Shown here: positions 19,225 through 31,559 of the stretch, in pieces | How positions within the stretch are numbered: the stretch's first letter is position 1 | Layout of the letters: each line of letters starts with the position of its first letter | Translations under genes and position numbers: made by a program | The notes under the pieces: generated by a model | Databases searched by the model: none | What the model was told of the DNA's origin: nothing | Seen by the model: the letters and a program-made list of their open reading frames with translations, nothing else | Assembly (NCBI GenBank): GCA_950022655.1 | Contig: OX465580.1 | Span: forward strand, 44,080,028-44,144,027 | Length of the DNA stretch: 64,000 nucleotides | Source of the DNA: Alentia gelatinosa | Taxonomy: Eukaryota; Annelida; Polychaeta; Phyllodocida; Polynoidae | Direction of reading: 5' to 3'

Positions 19225-20623
19225 CAGCGACCGGCGTGTCATTACGGACATGACATACCCAAAGGAGGATAGTGTGAACGGCTACATTATCAAGAATTCT
19301 GTCTAAGGGCAGGAGCATGACCACTGCCTCCCGACCGTCGACAGCTTCGTCGGCCGCCTGGTGACCTCCGGGCCAGATAGCTATATGTCCACGATAGATA
19401 TCGCGAGGGCATATAAGAATTTCAGGTGCGACCCCCTAGACTGGCCGTTGCTGTGCTTTGCGTGGGAGGACGGGTACTTCTGTGATACGGCCATGCCGTT
19501 TGGTGCCCGAGCCTCCTCGTACCACATGCAGTGCGTGGCAGACTGCATCGTCGGTATCCTCAGCCAGAAGGGGGTCGATGCCTGCATGTACCTCGACGAC
19601 CTGATCATCCTGTCTCCCACACGGGAAAAGGCGGCCGTCGACTTTGGCATCGCCCGTGATCTTTTCAACGAACTCGGCCTCCCGGAGGCACGGGATAAGG
19701 CACAGACCCCGGCACCGGTCGTCACCTGGCTGGGTATTGTGATCAACGCTCCACACGTGAGGGCAGTAGCAAAGAAGCGGTCCCTCACAAAACGGCAACT
19801 CCAGGTGGTCCTTGGCAAGATACTCCATGTATCGAAGTGCATACGGCCGGCCCGGCCGTTCGTCAGTAAGTTGCTCGAGGTTCTCCGGAGGATGACTGGT
19901 TTCTACGTCAACATCAACGCCGAGATGCGGCAAGATCTACAATGGTTCCTCCGCTTCGCTGACGGCTGGAACGGGCACGCCCTCATCCCTCGAGGTCCAC
20001 CGACGAAGTGTCTCATCGTCGACGCGTGCCTCTCGGGCGTCGGGGGTACAGATGGGAGGTACTCATACTCCGGACAGGTGTGCCTTGTCAACGACCCCGT
20101 GAACTGTATCGCCGAGCTCGAGGCACTCAACACCATATTCGTGATGAACACCTTTCTCACTGACCGGGATCGAGGCACGCGGGTGGAGGTCTTCTGCGAC
20201 AACCTGGGCACCGTCCAGGCACTCACATCTGGCCATGCTAGGAATTCGGTCCTCGCCGAATGTGCCCGGCAAGCCTGGATGGTGCAGGCTAAGTTGCAGA
20301 TCGACTTTCTCTACACACACGTACCGGGGGCACTCAACACCGTGGCGGATGCCCTCAGCCGTGCCCACCTGACCTCGAGGGACTATGACAAAGTGGCAAT
20401 GTTCATGAAATTCCATTCCCTCACTGAAATTATGCCTTGTACACACGCGGCATTTATTCCTGTCCTCCGTCTCACATGCAGATCCGGCACTACGATGTCT
20501 CCAGACGAGGGCATCTGCTCGGCAATCAGAAGCACGTGCCCCCGGAACGGTCGCGAACCAGAGGAGCGCCGTCGCGACCTACCTCGCGTTCTGCCGGAGG
20601 ATGGGCGCCGACCCCCACTGTGA
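19225..20623 (+). pseudogene. Reverse transcriptase-RNase H of DIRS-type copy 1 (5'-truncated)
   Basis: Homology starts at DRRVITDMTYPKEDSVNGYI (19228). An in-frame TAA at 19304-19306 precedes a long open frame. RT motifs are STIDIARAYKNFRCDPLDW, GYFCDTAMPFGARASSYHMQ and the YLDD active site (MYLDDLIILSP). RNase H follows with the four acidic positions in LIVDACLSG, AELEALN, EVFCDNLGT and NTVADALSR. The polymerase N-terminal region present in copy 2 (about 53820-54300) is absent, so a deletion joins the Gag tail to mid-polymerase. Confidence 0.85.
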
Positions 20624-21419
20624 GCTTTACCACGGCGTACCTCGAATACGTCGGGGACGACGCCCCCTCACCAGCAACGGTCGCGAACCACCTCTCGCAC
20701 GTGCGGGGGGCGTCGCACCCACGGAGCACTTTCGGATCAAGCGTGCTCTCGAGGCGATGCGGCGAAACAAGATGTATCAGCCCAATATAAAGCCGCCAGT
20801 GCCGTTGGGTGCCATCCGGGCCGTCCTCGCGGCCCTAACAGATTCCCCAATTCACCTCGCTCTACGGGCCGCCATTCTGATCATTTACTACGCGGCACTG
20901 AGACAAAGCGAGGTGGCCCCTCCAACGGTCTCGAAGTATGATGCGGCACGACACCTGTCGCGCTGGGATGTGGTGGTCTGCCGTCGACGCGTGACCGTCC
21001 GTATCAAAGCCGCCAAGAACATGCAGCACGTAGGGGAGGAGAAAACGGTCACGCTGCAGGAGTCACCCGATCCGCGGTTCTGCCCGGTACGTGTGATACG
21101 CCAGATGTTATTGGCGTCCCCTACGGCCAACCTCGGAGACCCGTTCCTCCAGCACGTACACGGGGCGACCGTTACGACCAGAACCTTGACGAAAGAGTGG
21201 AAAGCCATCCTACAAGCCGTTGACCAGCTGCCTACCTTTACGCTGCATGGCCTTCGCAAGGCCGCAGCTACGCAGGCATACCAGGCCGGTATGCCAGAAC
21301 TCTCCATCCAGAGGTATGGCAGCTGGAAGTCAAACGCCCATAGGGCCTACATAAAGAACAATGACGCCCACACAGTTAACCGTGCATTGGTCCTTTCCCT
21401 ACTCAACAAAAACTCTTAA
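20535..21419 (+). pseudogene. Tyrosine recombinase of DIRS-type copy 1
   Basis: The N-terminal SAM-like part (NQRSAVATYLAFCRRMG, then TAYLEYVGDDAPSPATVANH) is spread over frames by short indels. From 20729 the catalytic part is intact to the stop at 21419: RAAILIIYYAALRQSE with the first Arg, FTLHGLRKAAATQAYQAGMP with His-x-x-Arg, and IQRYGSWKSNAHRAYIKN with the Trp/His position and the Tyr nucleophile. The enzyme would integrate a circular DNA copy without target duplication. The N-terminal frameshifts probably inactivate this copy. Confidence 0.85.
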
Positions 21420-21729
21420 TTACTCCCTCCCACCCTCACCTCTATCACTGGTTCCTTGGCATTTTTATTTACCATATACAATTTACCATGTATTGTATCA
21501 CATACAATTAACATTTATATTGTATATCATATTTTCTTATCATAATTGACTGATACTCTACATGTCAATTATCTTATACCTTATTACTTATCCTCATATT
21601 AATATCACATTTATATGTCGTCCAATAAGGTCAGCATAAAATTTTACCATATACTACCATATAAAATTCAATAAAATTTTATGTTCCCAAGCCCTTGCTT
21701 CTCTCCTTTCATCCAGGGTAGGGGTAATG

Positions 21730-22388
21730 ATAGAATATACATGAAAAAAAACAAACTTAAAAAAGTAAAATAACATTCAATCATGTTATAATTTACTATA
21801 GGTTTTGCCTACACTAAATTCTAACTTTCTATTTGGGTATTTTTCGTCACATAGAGTCCTAATCAGGTATGCTCTGTGTAATTAACAAGTCTTAGACATT
21901 GTGATACAATAGTAGGGATATCTGATTTAGTATCTCAATCAGTGCTCATTGTTTGGGGAAACCTTTCTTTCATTTTTATTTTTGGTATTTTTAAAAAATA
22001 CACCCTCTCCGATTTGAGTATCTACCTCAAAACATAAATTTGGTTACTATGACAACACAAAATCTCACATTGGAATGTTTTCAGTTATAGCAAATACATA
22101 TACATGTCAAATATGAAAAAAGCAAAACGGAAATAGTTACGACAAAAAAAGCGATGTGATTGAAAAAAGAACTGTTACTTTGCCGTGAAAATTAGAAAAG
22201 AAATACAGAAAATAGGACTCCACATGAACATGATTCTGATATGGCACGTTCTGAGACCCATTTTGGTAGATGATTTATCTGGTTAAATTTAGGCGGGAGG
22301 TTTATCACATTTATGTCTCGTTGCTGCTCCACTAAACACCCCTCCCCCAAGTAAAATCCCGGATACTGCGAGTGTTCCTAGAGCCTTC
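21730..22388. other. No recognisable gene, AT-rich
   Basis: AT-rich DNA with several adenine-run and thymine-run tracts. I see no coding, RNA or repeat feature. Confidence 0.5.
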
Positions 22389-22389
22389 G

Positions 22390-22647
22390 CTACGTTGAAC
22401 TCCCAGCGGTTGCGTCGCCGCTGCATGGACGCTGGAGTCCAAGGTGTACCCTTTCCGAAGTCCTGGGTACATCCTGGAGGTGAGCGTGGGTTTTGTCGGC
22501 GATGAACGTCCCATCGTCTATTGTGAAGAAATAAGGCCCTGCGGCGGGAGTGGTCAGCCACTGAGCACACGCTTGGAGAAAAATGGGCGCTTTGTCAAAC
22601 AAGGAGCCCTCTGACCTACTGACCTGTTGCCAAGGTGTACTATACAT
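22390..22647 (-). CDS. Unrecognised short ORF in a GC-richer island
   Basis: An 85-codon frame from ATG 22647 with protein-like text (EGSLFDKAPIFLQACAQWL, GPYFFTIDDGTFIADKTHAH). Base composition is richer in GC than the flanks. I do not recognise it. An overlapping frame ends ILLGGGVFSGAATRHKCDKP. It could be a transposon fragment or a lone exon. Confidence 0.2.
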   Translation of the reverse strand: MYSTPWQQVSRSEGSLFDKAPIFLQACAQWLTTPAAGPYFFTIDDGTFIADKTHAHLQDVPRTSERVHLGLQRPCSGDATAGSST

Positions 22648-23506
22648 GGTTCCCCTCTACTGAACAGCAACACCTAGCGAGTTTCGGGAAGGACTGTGTG
22701 GTTCTAAAGGGAGTTGAAGATAAAAATCACATATTGATATTACTTTAAAAACGTGTATACATATTGAGGGCGCATTTATACGAGTTATACACTTAGAGAC
22801 AACTCCTCAGATTGAATTTATAATCATTTGAATATAAACACAATAACAGTATATATAACGATTGGAAAGTTAAGGAAAGGAACAATCCAAGCATCCAGCA
22901 AATTAATGATTAATAGCTGACTGATCGCTGAGGTCATGGTATAAAAGACCTAACAAAACACTTATTTCGGTCCTTGAATCCCCTGTCGTTCGCATTATCT
23001 TTCTCGTCAGCTAGTAGTTCCCATCCATTCTGAACATGACCTGTAAAAATAGCTCAGGAAGGGAGGTTGGACATTGAAGTCCATCCTCCGTTCACAGTAT
23101 TGACGTGCTCCTCAGACGACACTGGCTTCCGGAGAAGCAGACCACAAACAACTGAACTTTACGGTGGCTATGATATACACATACGAAGGAGGATGTCGGA
23201 AGAATTTGGGATGGTGTGTTCGTAAGTACCTTTACTATATATCCATGCCGCATATACTGTAAATACGCCGTATAGCGAACGTACGGCAAAATTATGCACG
23301 TTTCTTATCTATTTTATCAATTTTGGGTATATAGTAAAGATAGAACGACCTACAATGCTTCGTTCCGTACGAACGTTTACGAACTTCCGTGCTTTTTTCA
23401 GCTTGTACAGCATGGTGGGGACGCTCTATGTAATTACAAATATGTATTTATTGTCTTCTATCGTCAATGCCTTTATCATATACAATATGAATATGTGAAT
23501 ATGCAT
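22648..23506. other. No recognisable gene
   Basis: From 23220 to 23345 there are words (CGCCGTATA, GGGTATATAGTAAA) also found in the MITE at 41528-42694, so part is probably a relative of that element. Confidence 0.35.
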
Positions 23507-23533
23507 GTGTGTATATATATTATATATATATTA

Positions 23534-23616
<83 letters not shown>

Positions 23617-23640
23617 ACATATATAAACGGCAGATACATT
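23507..23640. repeat. (TA)n microsatellite
   Basis: A nearly pure AT dinucleotide array of more than 100 bases. The Tyr-Ile ORFs within it are artefacts. Confidence 0.95.
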
Positions 23641-25632
23641 ATATCCACATATATAGATATCCTGCAGAATCTTTAACGATTATATATGGAAATGGTATAT
23701 TTATTCTCGTCCAATATTGTTGAATGAATTTGACCCATATCGTCCCTGGGTCTCGTTGGGGTACAGGAAAGGGTCTTCATGTGCGAACCTAAATTATTTA
23801 ACGTATGACCATAAATACGACATGGTTATGACCGGGCGGTTTACCTATGACATACAGCCGCAGGTAATAAAAAAACCAATAACAATTGAAAGGTTTAACC
23901 TACGTATCATTTTCGGTTACCCACTTGACACCCAGTCAAACTGGCAAACTGCGAGTAAATCGCTGAGGTCATGGTCAGCGGGGCAGATTATAAGACTAAG
24001 ACACTGACCTTCTGCACCGTACTAATGTCACAGATAGGGAAGGGTTAGTTTTTTTCCAGCAAGGTATAAAAGTAAATTTCAAAACTCTATATAACCTTTA
24101 GGTGGCGTAATTTAGCATGAGTATCCAATGCTCAATGAAGTACTACGTTGTCTGTTATGTTGAAGCTAATGCACTATTAAGTTTATTGAGTGTATGACTC
24201 TGAGCACACATGCATCTTACAGGATCCTGAGTATGTACCACTAGGGAACCTTGTTTCAATTTGCTGCTAAATAAATGCCAATCATTTATATCAATCAGAA
24301 TAATTGTGATCTCAGGGGCTCATCACCCTACTTGAATGCATTTGGTGGGGGGGGGGGGGGGGGTTGAGGGTTCCAAGGGTTTTCACAGAGGTTTTGATGA
24401 TGAGATCCCCATCCTCATCATACTTGGAGAACACCAACTGAAGGGGGTATTCCACCAACTGGGTATTCTTTTGACGCTAGGCTGGCCTCTCAGCTGAGCT
24501 CCTACCTGGTGCCTGGTCTCTGGCCGACTGAAAAGGTCGTTTCTTTAGCATGCTCTTCCACCATCCCACCTATTCTAGCCGGCCATTGGCCACAAGGTGC
24601 CTATACACCAAGCTGCGGCGCCCGGCAGATACAGCAGTGGAGAAATGACTCTGACGCTGTCTGGTGGACATTTGCTACAACAATGCGTTACATGAGTTAC
24701 TGTTTTACTAGTTTCGTGACATGTCTAGATGGCCTCTAGATGGTGTGTCCGGTTTCATAAGAACTAGACATTAATTAGAACTAGACGTTTCGTCCGTTCT
24801 TGCTTGCACTGTTGGTGCCGCTTTTCATGTCTGTCTAACACTTTTGTCAGGAAACTAGTGAAACAGGTCCATGACGTGTAGATTTGTCTAATTCTTATGT
24901 TTGGGGTCTGTCTCCACCTAAGGGCAGCTGCTTGTGTTGTCACGAAACTAGACCACCCCAATGTCTGTATGGTGTCACAGACACGTCACGAAACTAGTGA
25001 AACAGGTCCCTGATCTGCTGGTGAACGCTGTGTGGTTGGTACACAGACACCGACCTGGGGTAGTGCCTGGGTGGAACACACCCTTGATTCTCATGAAAGG
25101 TATAAGCCCATATTCTGCTTTTATCAGTCGATATAATCAATTTTGTAGACAGCATAATTTCATTTGACAAGATGTAGCTGGCAGCACCCACAGTCGATGG
25201 CATGCGTGGCTGTAATTCACTCCACTGTTTTCTGATGACTGAACATGTTTTGATAATCACTTCCTAGTGGACAACGAAGAGATGAGGTTTTATCACACAC
25301 ATGGGAATGGAGTGCTCAGAGCAGGCAACTTTCCTTTTTTCCCACGGGAATTCACTATTTCCTTTTGCAGATTATAAATGTTTTTTTCATATTTAAATCA
25401 AAGATGATATCAATCGAGCCTCATCGACACCAATAAAACAGTGAATCAAATCTCCCAATGGACACTCAGTCCCACATTGTGGCCGACAATAATGTGTGTT
25501 CCGCTTTTCCCATACTTTCTGAGGCAGTAAATTCCAGACTTTATTTTGGAACCAAACTGACTTTGGAATGCGAATGTGAGCAGCCTGGTGGGTATGTAGG
25601 GTCGTAGGTAGATGGGTAGTCCAATTGCCAAG
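23641..25632. other. Gene-free stretch with a G-run and a small inverted repeat element
   Basis: A G17-18 run lies near 24344-24363. From 24705 to 25012, TTTACTAGTTTCGTGACATG and its inverted form (CACGAAACTAGTGAAAC) plus a 20-bp direct repeat at 24851-24870 and 24990-25009 outline a MITE-like unit of about 300 bases. I see no gene. Confidence 0.35.
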
Positions 25633-25841
25633 ACCCGGCCACACTGGTGAGATGGATTCATCGCAAGTCCATAAAAAGTCATAAACGGCGGGAGCATCAT
25701 AAAAACAGCGCCGCCCGTTGCATCACACATAATCGCTCCTGTGGGGCTGGGCTTGCATGCGTGTGCGATGCAACAAATCCATTGCATCGCACATCTTGAA
25801 ATGTTCATGATGTGTGGTGGATTCATCCCATCAGTGTGGTG
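25633..25841. mobile_element. Decayed MITE of the GGCCCGGTCCCACTG family
   Basis: It shares more than 40 nearly continuous bases (GATTCATCGCAAGTCCATAA and onward) with the right end of the element at 26526-27191. The opposite end is an inverted, diverged copy (GATGAATCC...CACTGATGG on the other strand). Confidence 0.55.
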
Positions 25842-26525
25842 AATTTTCTATGTATCAGATTAAAGCAAAATCTTTTATCCGTCTTTATAGACACAGTAAA
25901 CATTGTTCAGGATTTAACATCCAAGTCATCAGCCTATGTCGGCTAGTTTTCATCGACCCCGTTCAAATTCAGGGATGTGGGTTGGGGTCATAAATAAATT
26001 AGGGGATATTTTTCGTGTGGAATCTAATGTCTCAGAGTGACTGAGAAAACATGGGAAACATATGGTTATTGGCCATAAAATGGGGCCCGGGTGTGGGGAG
26101 GTTTGAACTACTGTCTATGGGTGTGAACGAGGCCGAATTTATTCTCTATTTGGGGCCATCCATAAATATACATGTGCGCAGATTTTCCTGGAAAATAGTC
26201 GCCACCAGCCCCCCTCCCCTGTTGCACAGCATACGCTTCTCTCATGAATCCCTGTTATTTAGTATGTACAATATCTGCACCTCTCCTTTCCAACACCTGA
26301 AGTAGGATTCATAATGTACCTAAAACAGGTGTACTTCACACCTTTTCCTCAGTCACTGACAAATTTCCCCCAGTACAGAAATCTAGCAACAGGGTGTATG
26401 TTTTGGCTTTTCCTAAAACTTTGCATTTCTTGAAAAAAAACCAACCCAGATTGGACTCTTATGTAATGACACACCGGATACAAAGTGTGAGATCAGTCCC
26501 TTAGGGCAGGGTAAATTGTGACTTA

Positions 26526-27191
26526 AGGCCCGGTCCCACTGATGCGACGCGATCGTCGCATACGTTTTATGGGACCATAAATGTCCCCTCGACCAATTTT
26601 ATTACCCCAACGGCGACGGATTCGTTGCACTCAATCGCAGGAAAAGCAAAGGGTATGCCCGACGGGTGCGATTGAATCGTCGCACCGCTTGGGGCACCAG
26701 AGTATATATATACATGTATATACATACCTACATAAATATATACCTACATGCATTAGTTATATATGTGTGTGTGCTATAACCCTAATATTCAAAGGTAGGT
26801 TAGAAACACAGACTTATGAAATAATACATATTATAAATGTGATATATATATGTAGTTAATAGCCTTGAGATACACTCGTTGTATGACCATACATTATCAT
26901 TATGTAGGTGCTTCATTCTCCAACTGTTAGTTGTTGGGAGTTTGTGGATATTTTCTACATTATCTTCAAAAATATAGGAAGTGCTCCATACATGTGCGAC
27001 TGATTCGTCGCATATCATGAACATTTCAAGATGTGCGATGCGACGGATCCGTCGCATCGCACACAATCGCACACGCACGCAAGGCGATTGAGTGCAATGC
27101 AACTGGCGGCGCCGTTTTTATGACCCTCGCCGGCCGTTTATGACTTTTTATGGACTTGCGATGAATCGGTCGCACCAGTGGGACCGGGCCT
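26526..27191. mobile_element. 666-bp MITE with TTA target duplication
   Basis: The left end AGGCCCGGTCCCACTGATGC and the right end are inverted repeats (AGGCCCGGTCCCACTGGTGC on the other strand). TTA flanks both sides (26523-26525 and 27192-27194), a 3-bp TWA duplication typical of PIF/Harbinger relatives. Internal words such as GCGATGCGACGGATCC are palindromic. No transposase is encoded. Confidence 0.75.
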
Positions 27192-27194
27192 TTA

Positions 27195-27550
27195 AGTAGG
27201 AACCCTGTTCTCAAGTACCCTTGAGACTTATCAATTTTGAATAGGTCTGAAATCAAATCTCATGAGATTCTTTAATTTGGCAATAGAATTTGTTGGGTAC
27301 AATTACCCTATCAATCTTGAGTCCCTACCATTCAGACCAGGAGTTTATGTTCGAGTATAGAATCTCAACAGGATTTGTCTGTAAAAAGATACTCTGTGAG
27401 GTACATCAATCACAATCTCACAGCAGTATCACAACACTCTCACAAACTCTAGGGCCCGAGTGGAAGAACGGCTATATAGCCGAATTCGGTGATTGTGTTG
27501 TAACACAATATCCCCTTAGAAATTGCTAAAAAAACAAAAAAACTCTCACA
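27195..27550. other. No recognisable gene
   Basis: Low-complexity purine/pyrimidine DNA. A 79-codon frame at 27290-27529 is unassigned. Confidence 0.3.
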
Positions 27551-27682
27551 ACCATAATGCTCCTCAACCACCATATTGCCCCTCAATCATACTGCCCCTT
27601 AACCATACTGCCCCTAAATGACTGCTCCTCAACCGTACTGGCCCTCACCCATACTGCCCTTCACTAATACTGACCATCAACC
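27551..27682. repeat. Degenerate tandem repeat, about 17-18 bp period
   Basis: Seven or so units of the type ACTGCCCCTCAACCATA follow each other with substitutions and small indels. Confidence 0.65.
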
Positions 27683-28748
27683 ACTATTCCAGAAACAAGG
27701 AAAGAGACCCATACACAATTAGCTCCCCCAAACTGTGTTTGTCAGACAGCTAAGGGATGACAGACCCAGAACTTTGATAGACAGCCATAGACAAACAGAC
27801 ACAGACCCAGTGAGGCGGTCTGGGGTAGGTGGAAGGGTTGGTATATGACTCCAGTCTAGCTCAACCTAGTCCCTCCATATTAGCAACCCCACCCCCCTTC
27901 AACACACACACTACTTAAATTCCTCCACTGACATGATCATTGAATCTATCACACTCAGACCCATATATGACTTGATTAAGAAACATTTTTATTACATTAG
28001 GATACGCTGATTTTTACACCAGAATCAGTTCAAATTAGTTGCTATATCAGTAATCAGTTTCCATCCTTTCACAATATAAATTTTCATATCACGATTCATT
28101 TTCCGATCGATGATACTCGAGAACAACTGATAAATTCATTTTCTACATGGTTATGTCTTGATGGCTCGCCATAAATCTGGCGTGTTTATCCTTATATGTG
28201 CGACCCCTAGTGTCCTCCACAGATATGCTGACACGATGTGTTCCAAGCTATCCATTCAACTAGCCGGCGGAGATCAAATTCGATCGGGCGTCCTGGTAGA
28301 ACACCGCCTTTCTCCATCCATGGTCAGATTGAAACATCGCCCCTTTTACTTATCACAACCAAAGGCCCCAGGCGGAGGTTTACAACGGACTGGCCATTAT
28401 AACAAGCTGTAACGAACCCCTCCTGCCAGATTTTACTGAACACACCCTCCCCACGTGCCTCGTGTTATACTACAATGCATTCAGGAGGTGGGTGGGTGAG
28501 TGGGTATGGGAGGGGGTGCCTCAAAGGTACTTATCTCCTGGACAACAACGCCTTGCCGTCGAGGATATGTGCCTTTTATTTCTTATTATATATATTTTCA
28601 TTTAACATATCTTTTCCCGGTGTAATCTACCCTTACTGCATCATGGTACGGATCAACCAGTCGACCATCATCGTTTTATTCATAAACATGATTTTCAATT
28701 GCCTTATCGCTTTTTGACACGCCCTATTTTATGTATATGTATATATGG
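27683..28748. other. No recognisable gene
   Basis: Unassigned frames at 28158-28412 and 28475-28717 lack domain-like motifs. I see nothing else. Confidence 0.3.
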
Positions 28749-28888
28749 ACAGTTATCGATGGTTTTGTGGACAGGCAGTGGTAAACCACGAGTTGTTGAA
28801 CGTAGTAATTCACATGCGTTAGCGAGTGTATTAGGAAGTCACCCTCGAGCGGTTTACAGAGCCGCCTTTCCACAAAACCACCGTTTGT
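28749..28888. mobile_element. Hairpin MITE, about 140 bp
   Basis: Left ACAGTTATCGATGGTTTTGT and right CCACAAAACCACCGTTTGT are inverted, with further inverted GGTAAACC/GGTTTAC words inside. Confidence 0.5.
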
Positions 28889-29039
28889 TGTATCTATTAT
28901 AATATATGCCATATAAAATAGAGCACCAACAGGGAAGTCCCATGATTTTGATAACTAACCCCCATAGACAATGGCTGTGAGGCTTTATACCATGTATTTG
29001 AATCCGTATCCCGAAACATATGCAATGGGGACTTTGTAT

Positions 29040-30600
29040 ACGATGGATGGTAAATTTTTTTAGTCATGGTTCTTTAAGATTGATAACTTTTGCAGGGTTT
29101 CCATCTGCCGACTAAAAGCCTACTGATGATTTTCACGCTGTACAAAAGACGGTCGGTGGTTCTCCTTGTAAAAGGTCGGTGTTACATAAGGCCACTAAAA
29201 AAACCCACTTGTTTGTCATCACCGAGCCATGAAAAATATGACGAGGGCGCTTTTTTTTGTTGCTATATTAAAGATGGGTTTTGAAGTGCCATAAAATGGG
29301 CTTCAGACATACAGTAACACCCAGCATAAGCGGACACCCTCCGATCTGGGCCAAAGTTGCCGCTTACGCAGGGTGTCTGCTTACAAAGGGTTTCCAGATC
29401 TTTATTGGCTATACATTTAATGCATCCTTGACATCAGGAGCTTTAATCTGATACTAAATACACATACCTTTCATAATTTCTATCAAGGTTCACCTATTTA
29501 AAAAAATCTTCTAAAATCGTTTTTTCTGATGCGTGCGGTAATGAGAAACAAGTTTTTTTTAGTGGCCTAATGGGTGACCTGCACTGCAAAAATATGGTGG
29601 ACGCTCACCGCCTTGGTAGTAAAATGCAGAGCATCGCCGGTTAATTCAATGTGCTTTGATTTTGATGGTGGGTACAAAAGTCAGTCGGTGGTACCATATT
29701 GCATAAAGCAGTAGTAACAAATTGTTGACCATTTCTATTTCCACCTGACGATTACTGCACAATATGTTGCATAATCGGTCGGTGGTGTGAAATGCTATAT
29801 TCGGTGGTCATTATCGGCAGGTGCAAATGACGTAAAAGTTCTGATCCTGTTTATATATCATGAAAACATAAAATGGCATCTTTGATATGGAAGTTTTTGG
29901 GAACCAACATTTGTGTTGGTCTTAAATTAATTGATTTGAAATATAATTCATTCGAGAATGATGAAGTACAGCAAACATTGGCTCCTAAAACCAATACAGC
30001 TGCGCATGGCTTGTGCAACGGAAAACATGTGACCCTTCAAACAATAGCTGGACATGTTGTGTGGCCCTAAAACTTGATATTCGGAAAAAAAGACCCATCA
30101 AGCTACAATCATGTAGTTCTATCCTTCCCAGAGGAGGGGTCAGTGCATTCTTTATCAAACATTGCTGGACACGACGCCCTCTCCCCAAAAGAACAATGGA
30201 CTCTTTTACTATAGTACCACATCCTCCGACCACACGTCTCCCACGACCCAGTTCACACCTGCCGACGGAAAATGCAATGATGAAATATCGGAAAGTGTAG
30301 CGTCAGTCGGTGGTGCTCGCTGAGAAGGTATCGGTGCCAATATGTGAAAAAGGGTTATTATGAAAATAGCCGTCAGCGAAGGTGATTTGATTACGGCGAT
30401 GGTCTAAAACCAGGTGCGTGGTGACATATTATATGCAATTTGAGAAATTGTTGAGCATTTTTGCTGTTTACACTCACCGGTATTTTAATGGTAGCGTGTG
30501 GTAATCGGTCGGAAGTACCAGATTCTCTAATCGGTGATCAAAATCGGTAGGTGTAAACGGGGCCTCTTTCCCCATCAAACTGGGTCTATGGCCTAAAACT
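29040..30600. repeat. Cluster of diverged MITEs sharing GTCGGTGGT words
   Basis: GTCGGTGGT or close variants occur near 29153, 29683, 29779, 29804 and 30307, with GTCGGAAGT at 30506 and inverted CCGACCAC/CCGACGG at 30220-30265. Inverted pairs such as GGCCACTAAAAAAAC (29197) and GTTTTTTTTAGTGGCC (29556) suggest termini. A separate small hairpin lies at 29316-29393. I see no gene. Confidence 0.45.
29316..29393. mobile_element. 78-bp hairpin MITE
   Basis: CATAAGCGGACACCCT (29325-29340) pairs with AGGGTGTCTGCTTAC (29370-29384). Confidence 0.45.
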
Positions 30601-31559
30601 GTATTTGTCATTTCTGCAGAGGCAAACGCAGGTGCATGGCACACACACGCCCACAGACACACACACGCACACGCACAAACTTGTATATATTCACAAGTTT
30701 ATATATGTGACATAGAGTACTCTTAAACTCCAGGCAAATCACATATTGCCATTTTTACTAAGAATCTGCAGCTTTCAAAGTGAAACGACTGACCCCAGCA
30801 TAGAGCCGACAACTCAGGATGATCGCATTCATGGGGGCCTGGTAAACGCGAGGTTGGACGGGCCTGTGGGAGCCGATGTTTGCACTGCTATATCATCCTC
30901 CAGAATTTGAAAGGGGGTCAATACTGCTAGGTAGGAAGAGACACCGACAGGTACAAATACCACTGCTGTGACACCAAAGGTATGTCAGTAGATTTCTTTG
31001 TAGAATATCAGAGCGCACATTTTCTTGATCTTTAGGGCCAGCAAGTGGATTTCGCAATCCCCACATAACATCTTGCTGACCATCTTGTAGTGAAATATTG
31101 CCCGTCAAATTTAAAGAAGCATCTCCTGGCATAGTAATTTATGTCTTACTTTGTTTGTGTAAAACTTCCTTTCAAAGAGAATACGCGACCGATGCTAGTG
31201 AATAAGATTACTCTAAATACGCTATATCATAAAGACATATAATCACCGTGTGGAATATAAAGGAATCAGTGATGCATAGATACAAGAATCATATATTGGA
31301 GACATAAACAGTGCAAGACAAACAATGATATTGACAAGACATGAAAAGCATAATAATGGTACCAAATTGTATCTTCCAATACTACAAGCTTACTCTAATC
31401 GTGTTAGGCTTACTACATGTTAACATTATCCATCTAACATCCTATTATTTATATAATGTTTATCAAATTTACTATTTAATACTTTTATGTGTTTATTTAT
31501 CCATCCTCATATACTACAATACAATATTACAGTATGAAACACAAACTCGATTTATCATT
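30601..31559. other. No recognisable gene; one protein-like minus frame
   Basis: A minus frame at 31130-30893 starts MPGDASLNLTGNISLQDG and reads smoothly to about codon 50 before losing character. It could be a small exon of an unknown gene. No domain is recognised. Confidence 0.25.

Larger units (their letters stand above)
17716..21729 (+). mobile_element. DIRS/Ngaro-type tyrosine-recombinase retrotransposon, copy 1 (defective)
   Basis: The order is Gag-like, reverse transcriptase, RNase H and tyrosine recombinase on the plus strand, with higher GC than the flanks. The left end (GGTCAGGGGTGGTCATTGCTCC region) and right end (AAAATTTTATGTTCCCAAGC... GGGGTAATG) align with the ends of copy 2 at 52002-55871. 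I see no flanking target duplication, as expected for recombinase-mediated insertion. The Gag tail and the N-terminal half of the polymerase are deleted, and stops and frameshifts occur. Boundaries are inferred by comparison and are good to about 10 bases. Confidence 0.8.

Noticed and set aside
23505..23723. Tyr-Ile repeat ORFs
   Set aside because: Translation of a TA microsatellite; the same applies at 34092-34286 and 49950-50177.
27551..27682. Regular repeats considered as CRISPR or coding repeats
   Set aside because: Degenerate simple tandem repeat without spacers or a conserved frame.
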